Positions 38,653 through 51,427 of a stretch of 53,600 bases of DNA are shown one piece after another. Origin of the DNA: Polychytrium aggregatum (Eukaryota; Chytridiomycota; Chytridiomycetes; Polychytriales); NCBI RefSeq assembly GCF_025602895.1, contig NW_026516411.1, positions 1 through 53,600 on the forward strand, written 5' to 3'. The notes below the pieces were generated by a model. It was given only the letters and a program-made list of their open reading frames with translations, had not been told where the DNA came from and searched no databases. A program made the translations under genes and the position numbers. How positions within the stretch are numbered: the stretch's first letter is position 1; each line of letters opens with the position of its first letter.

Positions 38653-41600
38653 ATGAGCGACTCGCAGCCAGAGTGGACTCGTTGCACCGTGCTCGCTGCT
38701 CACACTGAGCGTGTGTGCGCAGCACTGCCACTGCCACCACGGAACAGCTGCACAGAAGAGCATCCGTCACGTGTCTCTCGTCGCTCCACGCCCATGATCC
38801 ATGTTTCATGTTCGATCTGCCCTGCGCCCCAGGCTCACATCCGCATCTGGTCAGCCGCATCTGGTCAGCCGCAATGCTCCCTGACACTGCGGCAAACCTG
38901 CAAGGTGCAGTCCGCTCGCACAGCGCCATGTCCCTACAGTCGCGACCGCAACTCATACGACTGCTCGTGTATCTCACCTTTGCGCTCCTCCCACCCGACC
39001 CATAGAGCTCGCTGCCAAAGTGATATCGTCCATCGAGGCCCGCGAATGGCCTGCCGAGACATTTCGTGTCCTCCAGGCTCTTGCGGCCAAGCTCGCCCAG
39101 GATCATGCCGTGACTCATCGACCAGCCCCAACCCAGTCGCAGATCGACATCCTTGCCGGAGAGCAGCCCCTTTGGGACATTGTCGACGACATTGGTCCGC
39201 GCCAAGTTCCACTGCGCTTCTCAATAGCCATACATTGGCGAGTCGCTTTTCTTCAGGCTCACCAATTCACTTCCGCACAGGTGTTCGCTTGTGGAATGCA
39301 CTTCTATCGAGCGCTGCTCTCGGCTCCGAGTCCCTCGGCAGTCACGCCGCAGATGGTAATGTCAACGAAATCCAGTTCTTGTCGCCATACATGCAGGGCA
39401 AGGCTGTCAAAATGCCAGCCACAGCGCTGCTCGCTCTTCTCTGTCGTTTCCAGTTCACAGGCTACACGGCGTGCGGCGATACACTGACTCATCTCTGCTG
39501 ATTGTGGCTCTGGCCCATCCCAGTTCTACAGACAGCCTTTGATCTTGTCCGCCTCTCGTACTCCCAATGGGCCTACTACCTCGAAGTTTCGTCAAGACTG
39601 CCTGATACAGCATGTGGGTCTGGGAGTGGCAAATGGAGCAAGTTACTCATCCGCGTCGCTGGCTTTCCCAGCGTTGGCCTCTCTCTTGTCTGACCCGCGG
39701 CATATCCCACTGTTAATCGCACCTCGCACCGCCGATCGTGTGAGCCAAAGCCCTGTTCAAAACAGTCAAGATCGGGCTCCGTTCTGGCCGAGAACGCTGC
39801 AGACTCGGGCAACACTCTGTCGCCGATGAGATCTTTGGCCTTTGTTCGGTGCTCCTGGCCTCTGCTCCACACAAACAATCATCCATTCTTCAGAAGCGCT
39901 CGGCGTTACTGCTGCACGCCTTTATGGCCGAAAATGCAGGTCACTCGCACTATCGCCAGCTCGATCTGCCGATGTGTTTCGGTGTGCCTTCATCATCGGC
40001 TCTGAGACATGCTATCTGGCTTTGGTTTGACTCATCGCAGATGTGGAAGCACGCTGGCTCGCCTGTGGCCTTCCATTTGCTCAACAAAGCAGGTGAAATC
40101 TGGTCGTCCGCGACCATCGACGAGGTATATCGCAGCATATCGATGGGCGGATGGATGGATGGATGGGTGGATGGATGATGGATGGGTGGATGGGTGGATG
40201 GGTGGATGGTTGAGTGATGGTTGAGTGTCGACCAAAGCCTCGCCGCTTCTTGACACCCTGCTTGGCCTCTCGTTTGTTACAACCAGATCGAGCAGGTCAT
40301 CGAGATTTGTCTCGACTGTGCAAGATGCGAATCCAACTCTGCTGCAGACACCATCCAGTGGATCAGAACAGCCCACACCCTTGTCACAAGTACCTCGCTA
40401 GGACCCATAGCACCATTGTTGGATTCTTCTTGTCCGCCCGAAGGAAGCTTTACCCGACCCAGACTCCAGCAACTGCGAGCATTGGTCTTGATACGACTGT
40501 CGGCAGCACTGATGGCAGGTGGAGACCCGGGGTCATCGGCGACAGAGAGCATGGAGTATATCCAGGCGGCAATGAGGGTATGTTACCAATGCACCCATCC
40601 AGAATTGCGGGCAAGCTCCAGCATGCGTTCGGTCTTGGAGCCGTCCGTCGTCGCCTTCATCTCCATGTGCTGACCCGGCGACCGCTGTGCGATCGCAGGA
40701 CGATCCACTCAACCTGGAGGCCCATTGCGTCAAACTGCAGTTGCTGCTCGCGCAACAAGGGTCACATCGAACCGAGATGGTTGCAAAAGGTATCTCTGGT
40801 TCTGTAGGCTTACTATCGGTGGGCTGGTATGCTTCTGGCGCAACATAAGCACTGTGGGACTGGCCACAGCCAAGCTCGGGTGGCATAGCTGGCGCAGGAG
40901 CCGCCTATCAGAATGTCCGGACAGGCCCAAGCAAACAGATCGAAGCAAGCGATTGAACCCATGCTGATCGAAGATCTATCTGAGTGCCATCACTCGCCAC
41001 ATCCGACGCCCCATTTTCACCGCTGTGATCTCTGAGTACCGAGGTCTTCCCTTTTGCGATACTAAACCTTTTTCGTGCAGTCCTGAACAGCATCGTGGAA
41101 GTTTGTCCGTTCCAAGTGGAGCACATGCAAATGTAACTAGATTCGCACAACCAGCTCCAGTAATCCCTCGAATCTAACTTGGCAATCATGGCAGGTACAT
41201 CGACAGCTTCCATCGGGTGGCCAAATCCAGGTTGGTGCCTGTGTCGACTCTGGACCTCATAGATCCTACTGCATCCTGTCTTGCAGCATCGAGCCTTCAC
41301 CGATATGGGAGCCGGGATGGTTCCTCTCGCAGCTTTCTATCGCATATACATGACATGTATCGGGTGACCAAGTCCACTATCGCCATCGCTGGTCCCTCTG
41401 CCAGTCAAGAGCTTGCTCTGTCCTTTCTGGACTCTGTCTCGACCCATCTGGCCCTCCAGCCCCACTCGCCCGCTCGTCAGGCATTCCGTGAGCAGCTCAT
41501 AGTCGCAAGGCTCTATCAACTATCCAACTCGCCCATTCGGAACGCCGACGAAGCCTCGAACCTGATCCAGCAGGCGCTCTCAGGTGCGCTAGACATATCA

Positions 41601-44600
41601 GTATTACCACCAAGCCGATTCCATCATGACTAACCCCCCCTTGCTGTTCTTCTGTAACGAACAATAGCAGGCGAACTCGAGATGAGCGACTCGCTCTCAT
41701 GGACTTGCCAGTCCATCCTCTGGCATGGCGGATGCAAGGCTTTCGACGTGAGCCACCATGCGTTGCTTGTTTCCGACTCGGTCGACCAGAGCCACTCACA
41801 TCAGCACCCCTGTCCAGGCTACCAGATACGAGGAAGCCCTGGTCTGGTTTGTCGCAGGGACGCAGTTGATGGCTAGCCAGGATCCCGGCCAAATCAAGAA
41901 TTCATGCAAGTGCCCCCCCGGTCCCATGATAGCATGTCGATCCCTGGGAAGGGTTGCCAACTGACATTCAACCTTGAAATGGGAATGGAACCTCCAACAC
42001 AATATCCTGCCGCCCACACGGTGTTGTCCACAGGGGCTCTGCACATGAAGATCGCTCAGTCCCACTTCCATCTGGACAAGTTGGCAGTCGCCCTCGAGAC
42101 TCTATCGAAAGGTACACTGTGGCTGCAGATTGAGTTGTCGTCATCAACACACACAGCTCTCGTTCTACCCCCCTCCGGCACTCATTCCCTACCGCTTGCA
42201 CGGCGACATGCCTGCCAGCCGAATCGATTCTCGCGGACCAGATCGAGACCAGGTTCTGGACTCTCAAGACCGCCATCCGGTTGCCCAATTTATCCGAGGA
42301 AGCAAGTGAGATTCTGTGCGGCTCTATCCCCGGCTCGAAGTGGCCTCGATTTCTTGCGCATGCTCACTAGCGAGGACGTGCTCAGTTTCAAAGGAGTTCC
42401 AGGCTATCTTGGATGCTGGCCAGATGGATGTGTACATGCTGGCCCTTCGTGAGTCGTTTTTGGTGAGCCAGACAGAGCTCCATGTATCCCAAATTGCATC
42501 GTTCGACATGTCAAGCCGTATTGCTGGCAGTCCACCATCAAAGTAACCCATTATGGCCGGTGGCTTTCAAATGATCTCACTCCAGGCCAACAGCAGGTAC
42601 AAATGCATTCGGTTACCAAAGTCGGGGCACGATAGGATCAAGTCGGGGCACGATAGGATCGAGTCGGCGCATCTGCACGGGCTTGGGCATCACCCAACCT
42701 GACTCGTCGCTATGCTCTGACCAACAGGACTGCTCTCAAGACTGGCCTGAGGCTGTTTGCGCTCGCCAAGAATCACGGCTGGATGAAAGCTCATGCGAAC
42801 GAGTTTGCTGTCGCTGTCCGGTGAGCACACTACGTCCATCGCCGCCACATCATCGCAACGGCCACCATGCCAGCGCAACTGATGACTGCCCAGCTGTCTG
42901 ATTGAATTGGAGTCTCAGGCACTTGTGAACGGTTCTTTGGAGCCCAGGTAAGCGTCCTTGGGAATCAGGGTCGACATGCAGACGAGGATATTGTTGTTCA
43001 TGCGCTCGAATGCAAAAGCACTCGAACTTGACGGCGTACTTGCTACCATGGCCAATGCAATCCCATCAGGCCAGCTCCGCAGACCAGAGACGCAATCTAC
43101 AGGAGCCTCAGCAAGTACATCCGCCAAGGTGGGCGTTATGCTGAGCATAAACCGAGGCAAGCCGGACTAAGAGCCTCACCTGCCCGGAAACAAGCCATCA
43201 CACCTGCCAGAATACTGACCCGGGCAGCAGCCTTTCTGATTCTGTCTGCCGGTGACGGTCAAGACCCAATGCCCCTGCAGAGCGAATTGCAATGGTTGAG
43301 ACAAAAGGCAAGTTTGAACATGGCGGCCCGCTCTGGGTTGTCGGTCAAGGCGTCGGGTCCCGTCCATCCGCTCTGACATGGTGCATCCCTGCCGCTCGTG
43401 GGTATCAGACTTGGAACATCTCGGTTTCAGCAATGGCAGATCGAGAACTTGACTCGCCGGTCACCGTTGCAGAGCTGTTCGGTGTTACCGCCGAGATCAT
43501 GTCCTCCGCCAAAGGCTCTGGGGATGACGACCAAGCAAAATTGATACTCTGCCGGTATCTGGAGACAGTGATGCTCACTCGCCACGGTCTCCAGGCAACG
43601 GATGTGCCCACCCTCCAGAGGGCACTGGAGCGCATCCAGAGACTCTATTCGGACCACCCGGTGGATAGGCTCCGAACCGTCGCCAGCGGAGAGAGCGAGC
43701 CCATTGATGTGGCCCAAGAGCTGCTCATTTTGGAGTTTCACATACGAGGTGTGGCCACAGCCCGTCGGCGGACCAGCGTCGCTAGAGTTGATCTTGGGTT
43801 GATCTCATCGCCTCTCCTGCTCATAACCATCGCACGCGTATTGCTCTGTTGGGAATGGGGAATATGAAATCCGGACGAACAGCCCACCAGGGGAGCTGGA
43901 CAGATCTGCCCGAGGTCATCAAGGTGAGCACGATCGTGGTTGCGACTGAGGGAGCCAGAACGGAGCGATGTGTGGCTGATCAAGGGCACAATTCAGCTCG
44001 CAGAGGAGCGACAGCTCGATCTCGAAGGATTCAAAGCATTGGTCAACATCGTGCTCCAATACGAAGGTTGTCCCTCTGGAGGTATTTGGCTCGGAAATGC
44101 TGCTTCACTTGTTTTGCTTCCGCCCATGACTCGGCGCCACCACAGAACCGAGGCATTGATCCGAGACACAGTCATGTACATGGTTCTGCAACGAACCCTG
44201 GATCTCCAGCTCAAGAGCCATGATCCCAGCTTCGATCTGGATGAGTTTCTCCAGTGGTGGGTGCATTTTCGCAGACGATGTGTCTTGATGACCGACTTGA
44301 TTCCGGCGCAGCCCAACTCAGGTCCGGCGCTCATGTTGCATATGTATTGTCGTTGTTTGGCCTTTGTTGCTATGGGTTTCAGGCTCTGCTTCCTGATCGA
44401 GGTGGCATCGATCGACAACATCCATGTGTCCCTGTCCCTGTTCGAATAGGCCCGCGAGCTCCTGAGGGTCTCTACCAGCCTGCAGCCCTCCGAGAGGATC
44501 TCTAGCAATCATGTTCTTTGGCTGACGACGACATCGTGGTGGGTGCGAGCAAGCTGCTCGATGCGATGGCACTGCTTTCCAATGCCGGAGTGCGTGATAA

Positions 44601-45220
44601 CACACTTTACTCTCCCCCCGGACTGTGCGGCAGGAATCATGGCTGTCGGGTGAGTTATCCATGGGGCGGGGGCAGTGTTGGATTTGTGCCTGATGCTGTG
44701 AGCCGAGCCCGATATCGTCGCCGCTAACAGGAATATGACTCTATTGCGCCTGCAGTTTCTGAGGCAAGTACCCGCAAGTTGAGATCGAGCGCTGTGGGCA
44801 GCACTTGCAAGCAGCACAAACGAGACAGCGAACTGGCCCCAGCTGCTCATTCGGCCCCGTTCGACAGCGTTGGACAGCTCGACACCGCAAGGAGGCTGCT
44901 CAATGCCTCCCTGGCGCTGAGCAAATATCTGGATGGCCATTCAGCCCTCGTGAACAAGGTCTGGCGACAGCGCACTTGCGGGAGGGAGGGGATCGTTGCA
45001 CTGCATGTCGACAGGCACACTCGGCATTCGATGTTGCTCCAAGTCAGCCAGGTGATGCTGATGCCTGGGCTCTGTGCTGTCGATGCCGATGTCGATGCTG
45101 ATGTCGATGCCGATGTCGATGCTGATGTCGATGCCGATGCCCTGGCATGCCGGCGTTGGTCAGCAGATGCATCAGGACTATGCCGATATCCTTGCCCGAT
45201 ATGAGCCCCAGGCGGTCTGA
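38653..45220 (+). CDS. Large TPR-type protein, possibly SPO22/ZIP4-like meiosis protein (many exons)
   Basis: Many short exons of TPR-like helices in one direction: [19 protein letters not shown] (about 39008), [11 protein letters not shown] (40547), [20 protein letters not shown] (about 40705-40765), [19 protein letters not shown] (about 41403), [17 protein letters not shown] (about 41698), [14 protein letters not shown] (41825), [19 protein letters not shown] (about 42049), [18 protein letters not shown] (about 42757), [13 protein letters not shown] helices (43440-43760), [20 protein letters not shown] (about 43965), [14 protein letters not shown] (about 44498) and [20 protein letters not shown] (about 44878). 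The final exon is [16 protein letters not shown] and TGA at 45218. An LW...F then YEEALVWF pair, an NLEAH-x-x-K-x-x-L-L motif and a late VLWLTTT block resemble SPO22/ZIP4/TEX11, which links synapsis and crossover formation. This is pattern-based. Start and most boundaries are uncertain, and two genes cannot be excluded. Confidence 0.45.
40144..40228. repeat. GGAT tetranucleotide repeat
   Basis: Imperfect GGAT/GGGT units over about 85 bases, probably inside an intron of the TPR-type gene. Confidence 0.9.
42619..42660. repeat. 21-base direct repeat, two copies
   Basis: Two identical adjacent 21-base units (AAGTCGGGGCACGATAGGAT plus C), with a partial third (GAGTCGGCGCA), in an intron of the TPR-type gene. 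Confidence 0.9.
45082..45141. repeat. GATGYC hexanucleotide repeat
   Basis: About ten units alternating GATGCC, GATGTC and GATGCT in the last intron of the TPR-type gene, just before the acceptor of its final exon. Confidence 0.9.
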
Positions 45221-45347
45221 GTTCGAAGTGCAGCGACGAGGGCCAAAAGCCAGCAAGGCGGGGGGAGGGTTTGGGGATCTCTTGCCTGCATACCGCATCG
45301 CAACGCCCATCTCGACGCTGAGGCATCGACAGCCCCGTTGCCGCATC

Positions 45348-48316
45348 ATGAATCTGGAGCTGCTTGGTCTCTGGAGCCGCCCATCGTACTGCATGCCGCC
45401 TCGCCATCATGTCCCCGAGCCAATGCACAATCCGTTCGTGCAGATCGCTTCGCTGTCGTCATGCTTGCGAGATCCACCAGCCCTGCCTAGCGACCAAATC
45501 ATCCTGCTCCTCTCCCTGCCCTCGCCAAAGGGTGGAAATACATTCAGCACCGCCTATCTGTCCTCGCTGCCGGTTGCCGCCTCCGAGCTAATATCCTCCG
45601 TGCGTCTTCCAGACCCATTCACCCAAGACTTTCCCGAGATCATCGAGGACCGGCTCGTGGACGAGTATGTGACCGTCTGTAAATTCAACAAGCGAGGAAA
45701 TCTGCTGGCGACCGGAAGGGCCGACGGCCGCTGCAACGTTTGGGACTTTGAGACCCGAGGGATTGCCCGGTCGCTGCGAGGACATGTTCTCGGCATCACA
45801 ACGCTCAGGTTCGACCCGCTACCATGATTCTTTCTGCAATGATGAGGCGGAGAGGAAAGGAGGGAGAGCATGCAGATCGATGGCAGTCGTTCATCGAAAG
45901 CTGCTAGATCTGATATTCTCTTGGCCGTCATCCCGTTTCCATCCTCGGCTCCTTGGTGTGATGAATCGTCGACGTTTGCATTCGCATTCGCATCGATCGA
46001 CATGCCAGCTGGTCCAGAGACGGAAGCCACATCTTGACAGGCTCAAGGGACTGGAACTGCATACTCTGGGACTTGGCCAAGGGGACTCGCAAGCAGACCG
46101 TCCGGTTCACCTCGCCTGTCGTGAGCGCACGGATGCATCCGAGTGAACGGTAAGCATTCCCACCCACAACTTTGCCCGACGATCAAGCACCCAGCAGCGC
46201 CATCGATTGCTGGGTGCCAACAGAGTCCCAGCCACCCAGATCGCACGCACAACGTCGACCCTGACCTTGCATGCGATGGCTGATGCGATGGCGGGCGACA
46301 GTCATATCTTTGCGGCATGTTTGCAGGGAGCCCTCCCGGTGCTGGTGCGAATGTCGGATGATCCATCGCAGGAGGCCGAGATCGTTCCTCTGCTGCAAGA
46401 CTTGAACGAGCACACCACCAAGTAAGTGCCCGTGTCGATCGTTCGCCCCGTGGAGAGCATCCTCGACATCGGCTTCGATTATCAACGCCTTCATTTACCA
46501 ACGGGGGGGGGGCTGATTGATCTCCATGCGGCATTCGCGGTTGCAACCGCTTCAGCGCAAGCATCGACGGTGTCAGCTACAGCGCCATCAGCTTCGACTA
46601 TGACGGCAACTTTATCTACATCGGGACGTCCAAAGGTGCCATTATCATTGTCCGAACCGAGTCTGCAAAGGCAAGTATGCGAACCACCAGCTCCAATGGA
46701 CACTAGCGGTGGCTCGCTTCGGCACACTCCATGAATGCATGTGGATCATTTGATCACCTTGAGACACCTGCTTCCGCCAATGCCGGCCAGTATCGATGGC
46801 AAGTACAATGCATCAAGACCCCCCTGGCCTTACTGGACCAACTGTCTTGCCCGATAGATTGTTCATTACGTCCGAGCAACAGGCGGAGCAGCGATCAAGA
46901 ATTTCCACTTTAGCCGAAAGAGCAGGTGCGGTCGCCTCTGCACTTTTGTCCTCTCGATCGTCGCTGATCTTGCTGGGTACCCAACGATCGTGCACCCCCG
47001 CTGATTTTCATCACTGACGGCGCCAACATCGGGGCGGATGGAACTCCCAAACTCTCTCTGGATCCAACAATTCAGGGACCTGGTTGTCAATGCCAACGAC
47101 CGCATCATCCGCGTGTTTTCGATACTGTCGTCGTCAGAGCAGCCGCACATGGAGCCCGGGTACAAGTTCCTGGACTCGGTTGATCGTAACCAATGGATCC
47201 AGTGCGGCTTCAGTTCCAATGGAGAATACGTCATCGCAGGTGAGCAAACCATCGCCTTGGCGTGGCTCGCTCGGCCCTTCTCGGCCATCTTAGATTGCCC
47301 AAGATACCGGCTTCCGACACTTTCTCACTTCCGGTTGCCCAACTTTGCCACTTTGGTCGATGGATGCTGACTGCCGCTCTGCTGTCGTATCGGGCCCAGG
47401 ATCGAGCGGTAAACACATCCACAAGATCTACATCTGGGACAAGGAAAGTGGCAATCTTGTCAAGATCCTAGAGGGACCAAAGGAGGGTCTCCTTGACTTT
47501 GCGGTACGGCATCTGCTTCGCTTTCACAACCAGCTGAGCCTCTGTCGTGCGCTCAACGCGACGCAGTCCGTTGCTCATTGTCTCGGAGTCGAGCTGTGGA
47601 CAGCATGCCAGCATGCTTGGTCGGCCCTGTTCGCGTCCTTGGATATGGGGCGATGTTGATTGCAGAAAGGCTCATGTTCCTCCTTCCTCCATGTCTACAG
47701 TACCATCCTGTTCGTCCAATGATGGCAACGCTCTCGGGCTTTGGTGTTGTATACATATGGTCGATTCGGTATCCTGAGAACTGGTCGGCCTTTGCGCCAG
47801 GTAACGAGTCACCCGCCCGACTGTGGATGTGGTGCTGGCACGGAGGACAACCAGAGGAGGATTTATGGGGTCTTGGTTTCGGAAGTGGAGGTGCTCGAGA
47901 CCGATATATCCATCGCGCGCTGACACATCGGCGATGCTCTTGCCACCTATCACACCACCATGCCAGATTTCAAGGAGCTGGAAGAAGACACAGAGTACAT
48001 CGAGCGGGAGAACGAGTTTGACGATGTGAGTACCATCAGCAGTCCCTCTCTCCTGCTATCTTCGAGTGCCCTTCAGCCTTGAGTCGTCGAATGTGCTGAT
48101 GCTGAGTGCGGGCTGCCATCCCTTCGTGCCGCAATGCAGATACCCGAGGACCAGGACCGACCCAAGAACAAGGACGAGACAACCGAATTCGTCGATGTCG
48201 AAACGATTGTCCCTGTCGCGGCGCTGAGTGACGATGAGGATGGAGTAACTGTGTTTCATCCTCCGATGCTGCATGAGGAGCACGACGGACATGGACGACC
48301 AGCCCCAAAAGCGTAG
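45348..48316 (+). CDS. RBBP5: RBBP5/Swd1 homologue, WD40 subunit of the SET1/COMPASS complex (multi-exon)
   Basis: WD40 scaffold that activates the H3K4 methyltransferase in the nucleus. Start ATG 45348 gives MNLELL, the family N-terminus, in a very short first exon. Propeller pieces follow in order: CKFNKRGNLLATGRADGRC with VWDFETRGIARSLRGH (about 45680-45785), SWSRDGSHILTGSRDWNC with ILWDLAKGTRKQTVRF (about 46008-46115), HIFAACLQGALPVLVRMSDD (about 46300), ISFDYDGNFIYIGTSKGAII (about 46590), AAIKNFHFSRKS (46888), NDRIIRVF (47095), DSVDRNQWIQCGFSSNGEY (47175), KIYIWDKESGNLVKILEG (47420), HPVRPMMATLSGFGVVYIWS (about 47704), ENWSAFAP (47779) and DFKELEEDTEYIERENEFDD (47969). The acidic tail (DETTEFVDVETIVPVAALSD) corresponds to the region that meets the partner subunit. 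The C-terminus is short; whether it ends RPAPKA at 48316 or continues in the adjacent frame (DDQPQKRSRIDSE, NLS-like) is open. Confidence 0.88.
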
Positions 48317-48463
48317 CCGCATCGATAGCGAGCAGAGTGACTTTGTTGTGATACAGTTGTTTCCCTCCCTCCTCCCCCTTCTCACATTGGGGCGTGCGCG
48401 AGAAAGCGAGGGAGCGAGGGGAAAATCTACAGATAGAGCGACAGGTGAGTCCTGAAGAAGCCC

Positions 48464-50947
48464 TCAGGACAGCTGGGTATTGTTGAGAGAAAAGTCGGCA
48501 TCGCCGGGACTGCTTCGCCAGTTATGGCGGCTACGTCTTCGGCGCTCCAGCGAGGCGATATGAACCATAGAGTCGGTGATGGTGGTAACGTCGTGGGTGT
48601 GAACGTCCCGGAGCGACTCGCCCGTGCACCAGAGCGAGTGGGTCTCGGACTGAATCTCGCTGGGGGTGATGCCATCGCCCGAGGATCCATGCTTGCTCTC
48701 AGAGCCGCTCGGGCTCGTCGGGGCTGTGCCGCGCAGTACAACACCGCTGAGAGCCATGCGGTCTTGGCTCGACGATTCCCCCGCTGGGTCGATACGTTCG
48801 CTCCGAAGCCCATGGCCATATGCATTTGGGTCCGCATCTGTGGCGGCGCGGGGATTGAGTCGCATACTTTCGGGGGACGAGTTGCCGAGAGTATGTCTGT
48901 TGACTCCTGTGCTGTTTCTTGCGGTCGAGTAGGAGCCATGGCGGTGAAGATCCCTTGGCGAATGGGCAGGCCGATCTAAGAACGCAGTAGGCTGGAATAT
49001 CACGAAGCCATCGGGACGGTCAACGGACGGTCGCCCATCAAGCTGGATCCTGGGAGGTGCATAGTCACGCTCCTCCGGCGGGTCTGGAGTTGAGTTTGCT
49101 GAATAGTGCTCGGTGAGGCCACGGTTAAAGTGTCTGGAGTCGACGAGCTCCTCTGAGACCTCATCGCGAGACGATTCGCCCGAGGTAGCGGCCTGTTCAG
49201 TACGGGGAGGCGGTTTGCTTGCGTCCTGCTTAGAAAGGTCGCTCTGGTGGCTATCCTGAGGTTTGCGTTGCGGACGATCAGGGCAGTCCAACGGCTGTGG
49301 ATCCCGTTGATCCAGATGCATCTCTGGTCGGCAACGCCGATGTGATTGTTGGTGTAATTTTGCAGTCGCACCGGTCTGCACCGAATCAATTTGCTTCGCT
49401 GTCGCCGCTCCAGCATTGACTATCGCTCGTGAGGATGCCGAGCCCATGGCTTGAGTGGTACGCTTGGATCTAAGCACGGACGGTTGCCCTCTCGGTTTCG
49501 CTGAGTCTGGGCTGGCATTGGAATTGTTGTTGGCACCAACAGGAATGCCCGGATGCTCAGACTGCTGCCGAGTTCGTTTGGCTTTTGACCTCGACATCGT
49601 TGGGGTTGTGATGCTGGTCTCGGAAAGATCGGCGCGTTTGCGTTTCGAGCCTTGCTGGGCCGAGACTACGGGTCGGGAGCGGTTTGGAAGTTGTTCCGCA
49701 GGAGAAAGCGACAAGATTCCAAGTCGAATCTGAGAGTGTGATTCAAGCGATGCAGCGTCGTCAAGGGGACAGCCAGGAACTGCCTCCATTTCGCCGGACG
49801 TGCTGGTGACATGCGTTTCAGCCCGACTCGATCCAGAGTAGTGGGTGCCCGATTCCTGGCAGTGCCGTATTTCGGCAAGGGTTGACGGCCAATCGGGAAG
49901 GTGCGAGCAATCGGCCTGGATAGATATCATACGGATCCTCCTGGAGCATTCGAACATGACGTCGGCGCTTTGCGAAGCGTGAGGGAAAGATCAAACCAGC
50001 AGACCATGAGTTTGATGCAAGGCCCAGAGCAACCGTGTCTGGCCAGAGCTGCAGATGCGAAACGAACATACAGAACTAATCTATCGATGGCCACCTGGGC
50101 GGTCTCCTTGAAAAGGCGCAGCTCCTGGCCGATGTGTCGATACGACTGAGCATGTTCCAGACAAAGCTGGTGGTGTTGCTCCAAGGTTTCCAAAACAGTG
50201 CTCAAGTTCTGCAAGACAAGCTTGGTCTTGGCCTGCCACCTGCTCCGGGATTGGGCTGATGGGCCAAGATAGCGCGAACCAGGGGATACGTCGAGATGGT
50301 CAACGACGGCAATCTCCAAGAAGACAGGATGCATTGGAGGTTGTGGTGTCCTGTTTGGCTGGGCATCGGTTGCCGACGCAGCAAATGGGCGGATTGGACG
50401 CACCTATCAATGGTGCTGTGGACGAAATGGAAGCCCGCTGCTTTGGGCTGAGCCCTGGGTCATCTTTTGTCAGTGAGAGCAGCGAGGACAGGTCCTCGAA
50501 GATGTCGTCCAGAATCTGGAAGGGAGCTGCGAGATCGGTAAGGCATTCCCGGGACGTGGCACCGACAAGCCGCAACTTCCGAGGAAGGGAGCTGTGAACA
50601 ATGGCAGCGCAGGGTGTGATCGCAAGCCACAGACCTCAACGTTCTCGAAGCCGTCGAAGGCCACGACTGACGGGACCGAGACGCCGATATACCTTTAGTT
50701 GCGCACAATGTCGATCGAGGAGCTCCGTCAGACGGTCCAGCTGGTGGGCGGCATGAGAAACATCCAAGAGAAGAGCAAGTTCACGAGCGCTCTGGATCCG
50801 GAGAGACGAATGGACCAGGACGGAGGGCGGGATGGCGAGGACCCTGATTGCGCTGGAGCTCGAACGGTCTGCGAAGCCGGCTGATGCGACGCCGGGGACG
50901 AGATTGCCTGAGGGGGCGAAGAGGGCGGGGGGCCACAGATCGGCCAT
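48464..50947 (-). CDS. Unrecognised nuclear-looking protein: helical N-terminus, long basic/Ser-rich disordered tail
   Basis: Exon 1 from ATG 50947 (MADLWPPALFAPSGNLVPG, then HAAHQLDRLTELLDRHCAQL) ends at a GTATAT donor near 50696. Exon 2 has LRLVGATSRECLTDLAAPF and IFEDLSSLLSLTKDDPGL. Exon 3 has NLSTVLETLEQHHQLCLEHA and QELRLFKETAQVAIDRL. These parts look like a helical bundle or coiled coil. The last exon (to 48464) is some 490 codons of polar, low-hydrophobic sequence with basic clusters (GSKRKRADLSE, MSRSKAKRTRQQSE) resembling nuclear localisation signals, many SP/TP sites and an end at FSLNNTQLS. No domain is recognised. It is convergent with RBBP5 (147 bases between stops) and divergent from the TFG-like gene. 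A chromatin or kinetochore role is conceivable, but nothing in the sequence proves it. Confidence 0.65.
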
Positions 50948-50963
50948 GGGCGTCGAGGAGAAG

Positions 50964-51118
50964 TCGATGCAGTCGATGGAAGTGTTAAGTCGATGGATTT
51001 GATGGAGGTGTTAAGTTGATGGAGTTGATGGAAGTTTCAAGTTGTTCAATTTGATCGAGCTCGAGTTGTTCAATTTGATCGAGTTCGAGTTGTTCGAGTC
51101 GATGGATTTGATCAAGTT
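50964..51118. repeat. Degenerate tandem repeats in a divergent promoter
   Basis: A 24-base unit (AGTTGTTCAATTTGATCGAG core) occurs twice at 51040-51087 with a partial third. Left of it are GTTAAGTCGATGGATTTGATGG-like units. All lie between the start codons of the divergent genes at 50947 and 51428, where both promoters must be. Confidence 0.85.
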
Positions 51119-51427
51119 CACGGCGGATCCGGGCGAGGCGCACAACCCGCCCCGGTTTGGATCGGACCTTCGAGAAGGCATCCGCCGTCCGCCTCTGCCC
51201 CGGTCAACCCAAGGCATCCGCTGTCGTCCTGCCCGGCGATATTCTGCTTGACTCCGAGCGTCTGCCCCGCCGTTGTTTCATACGGTCCATCCGCCCGCTG
51301 TCCAGAAAGCGACGCTCCAGCATCCGCAGCACAGGTATGTCCGTCGATACCTCGAGGACAGCATCCAAGCCAGTGCCGGCCATCCCAGCCCAAGCCCAAG
51401 CTCATCATCGCCTCCCGACTTACATCT

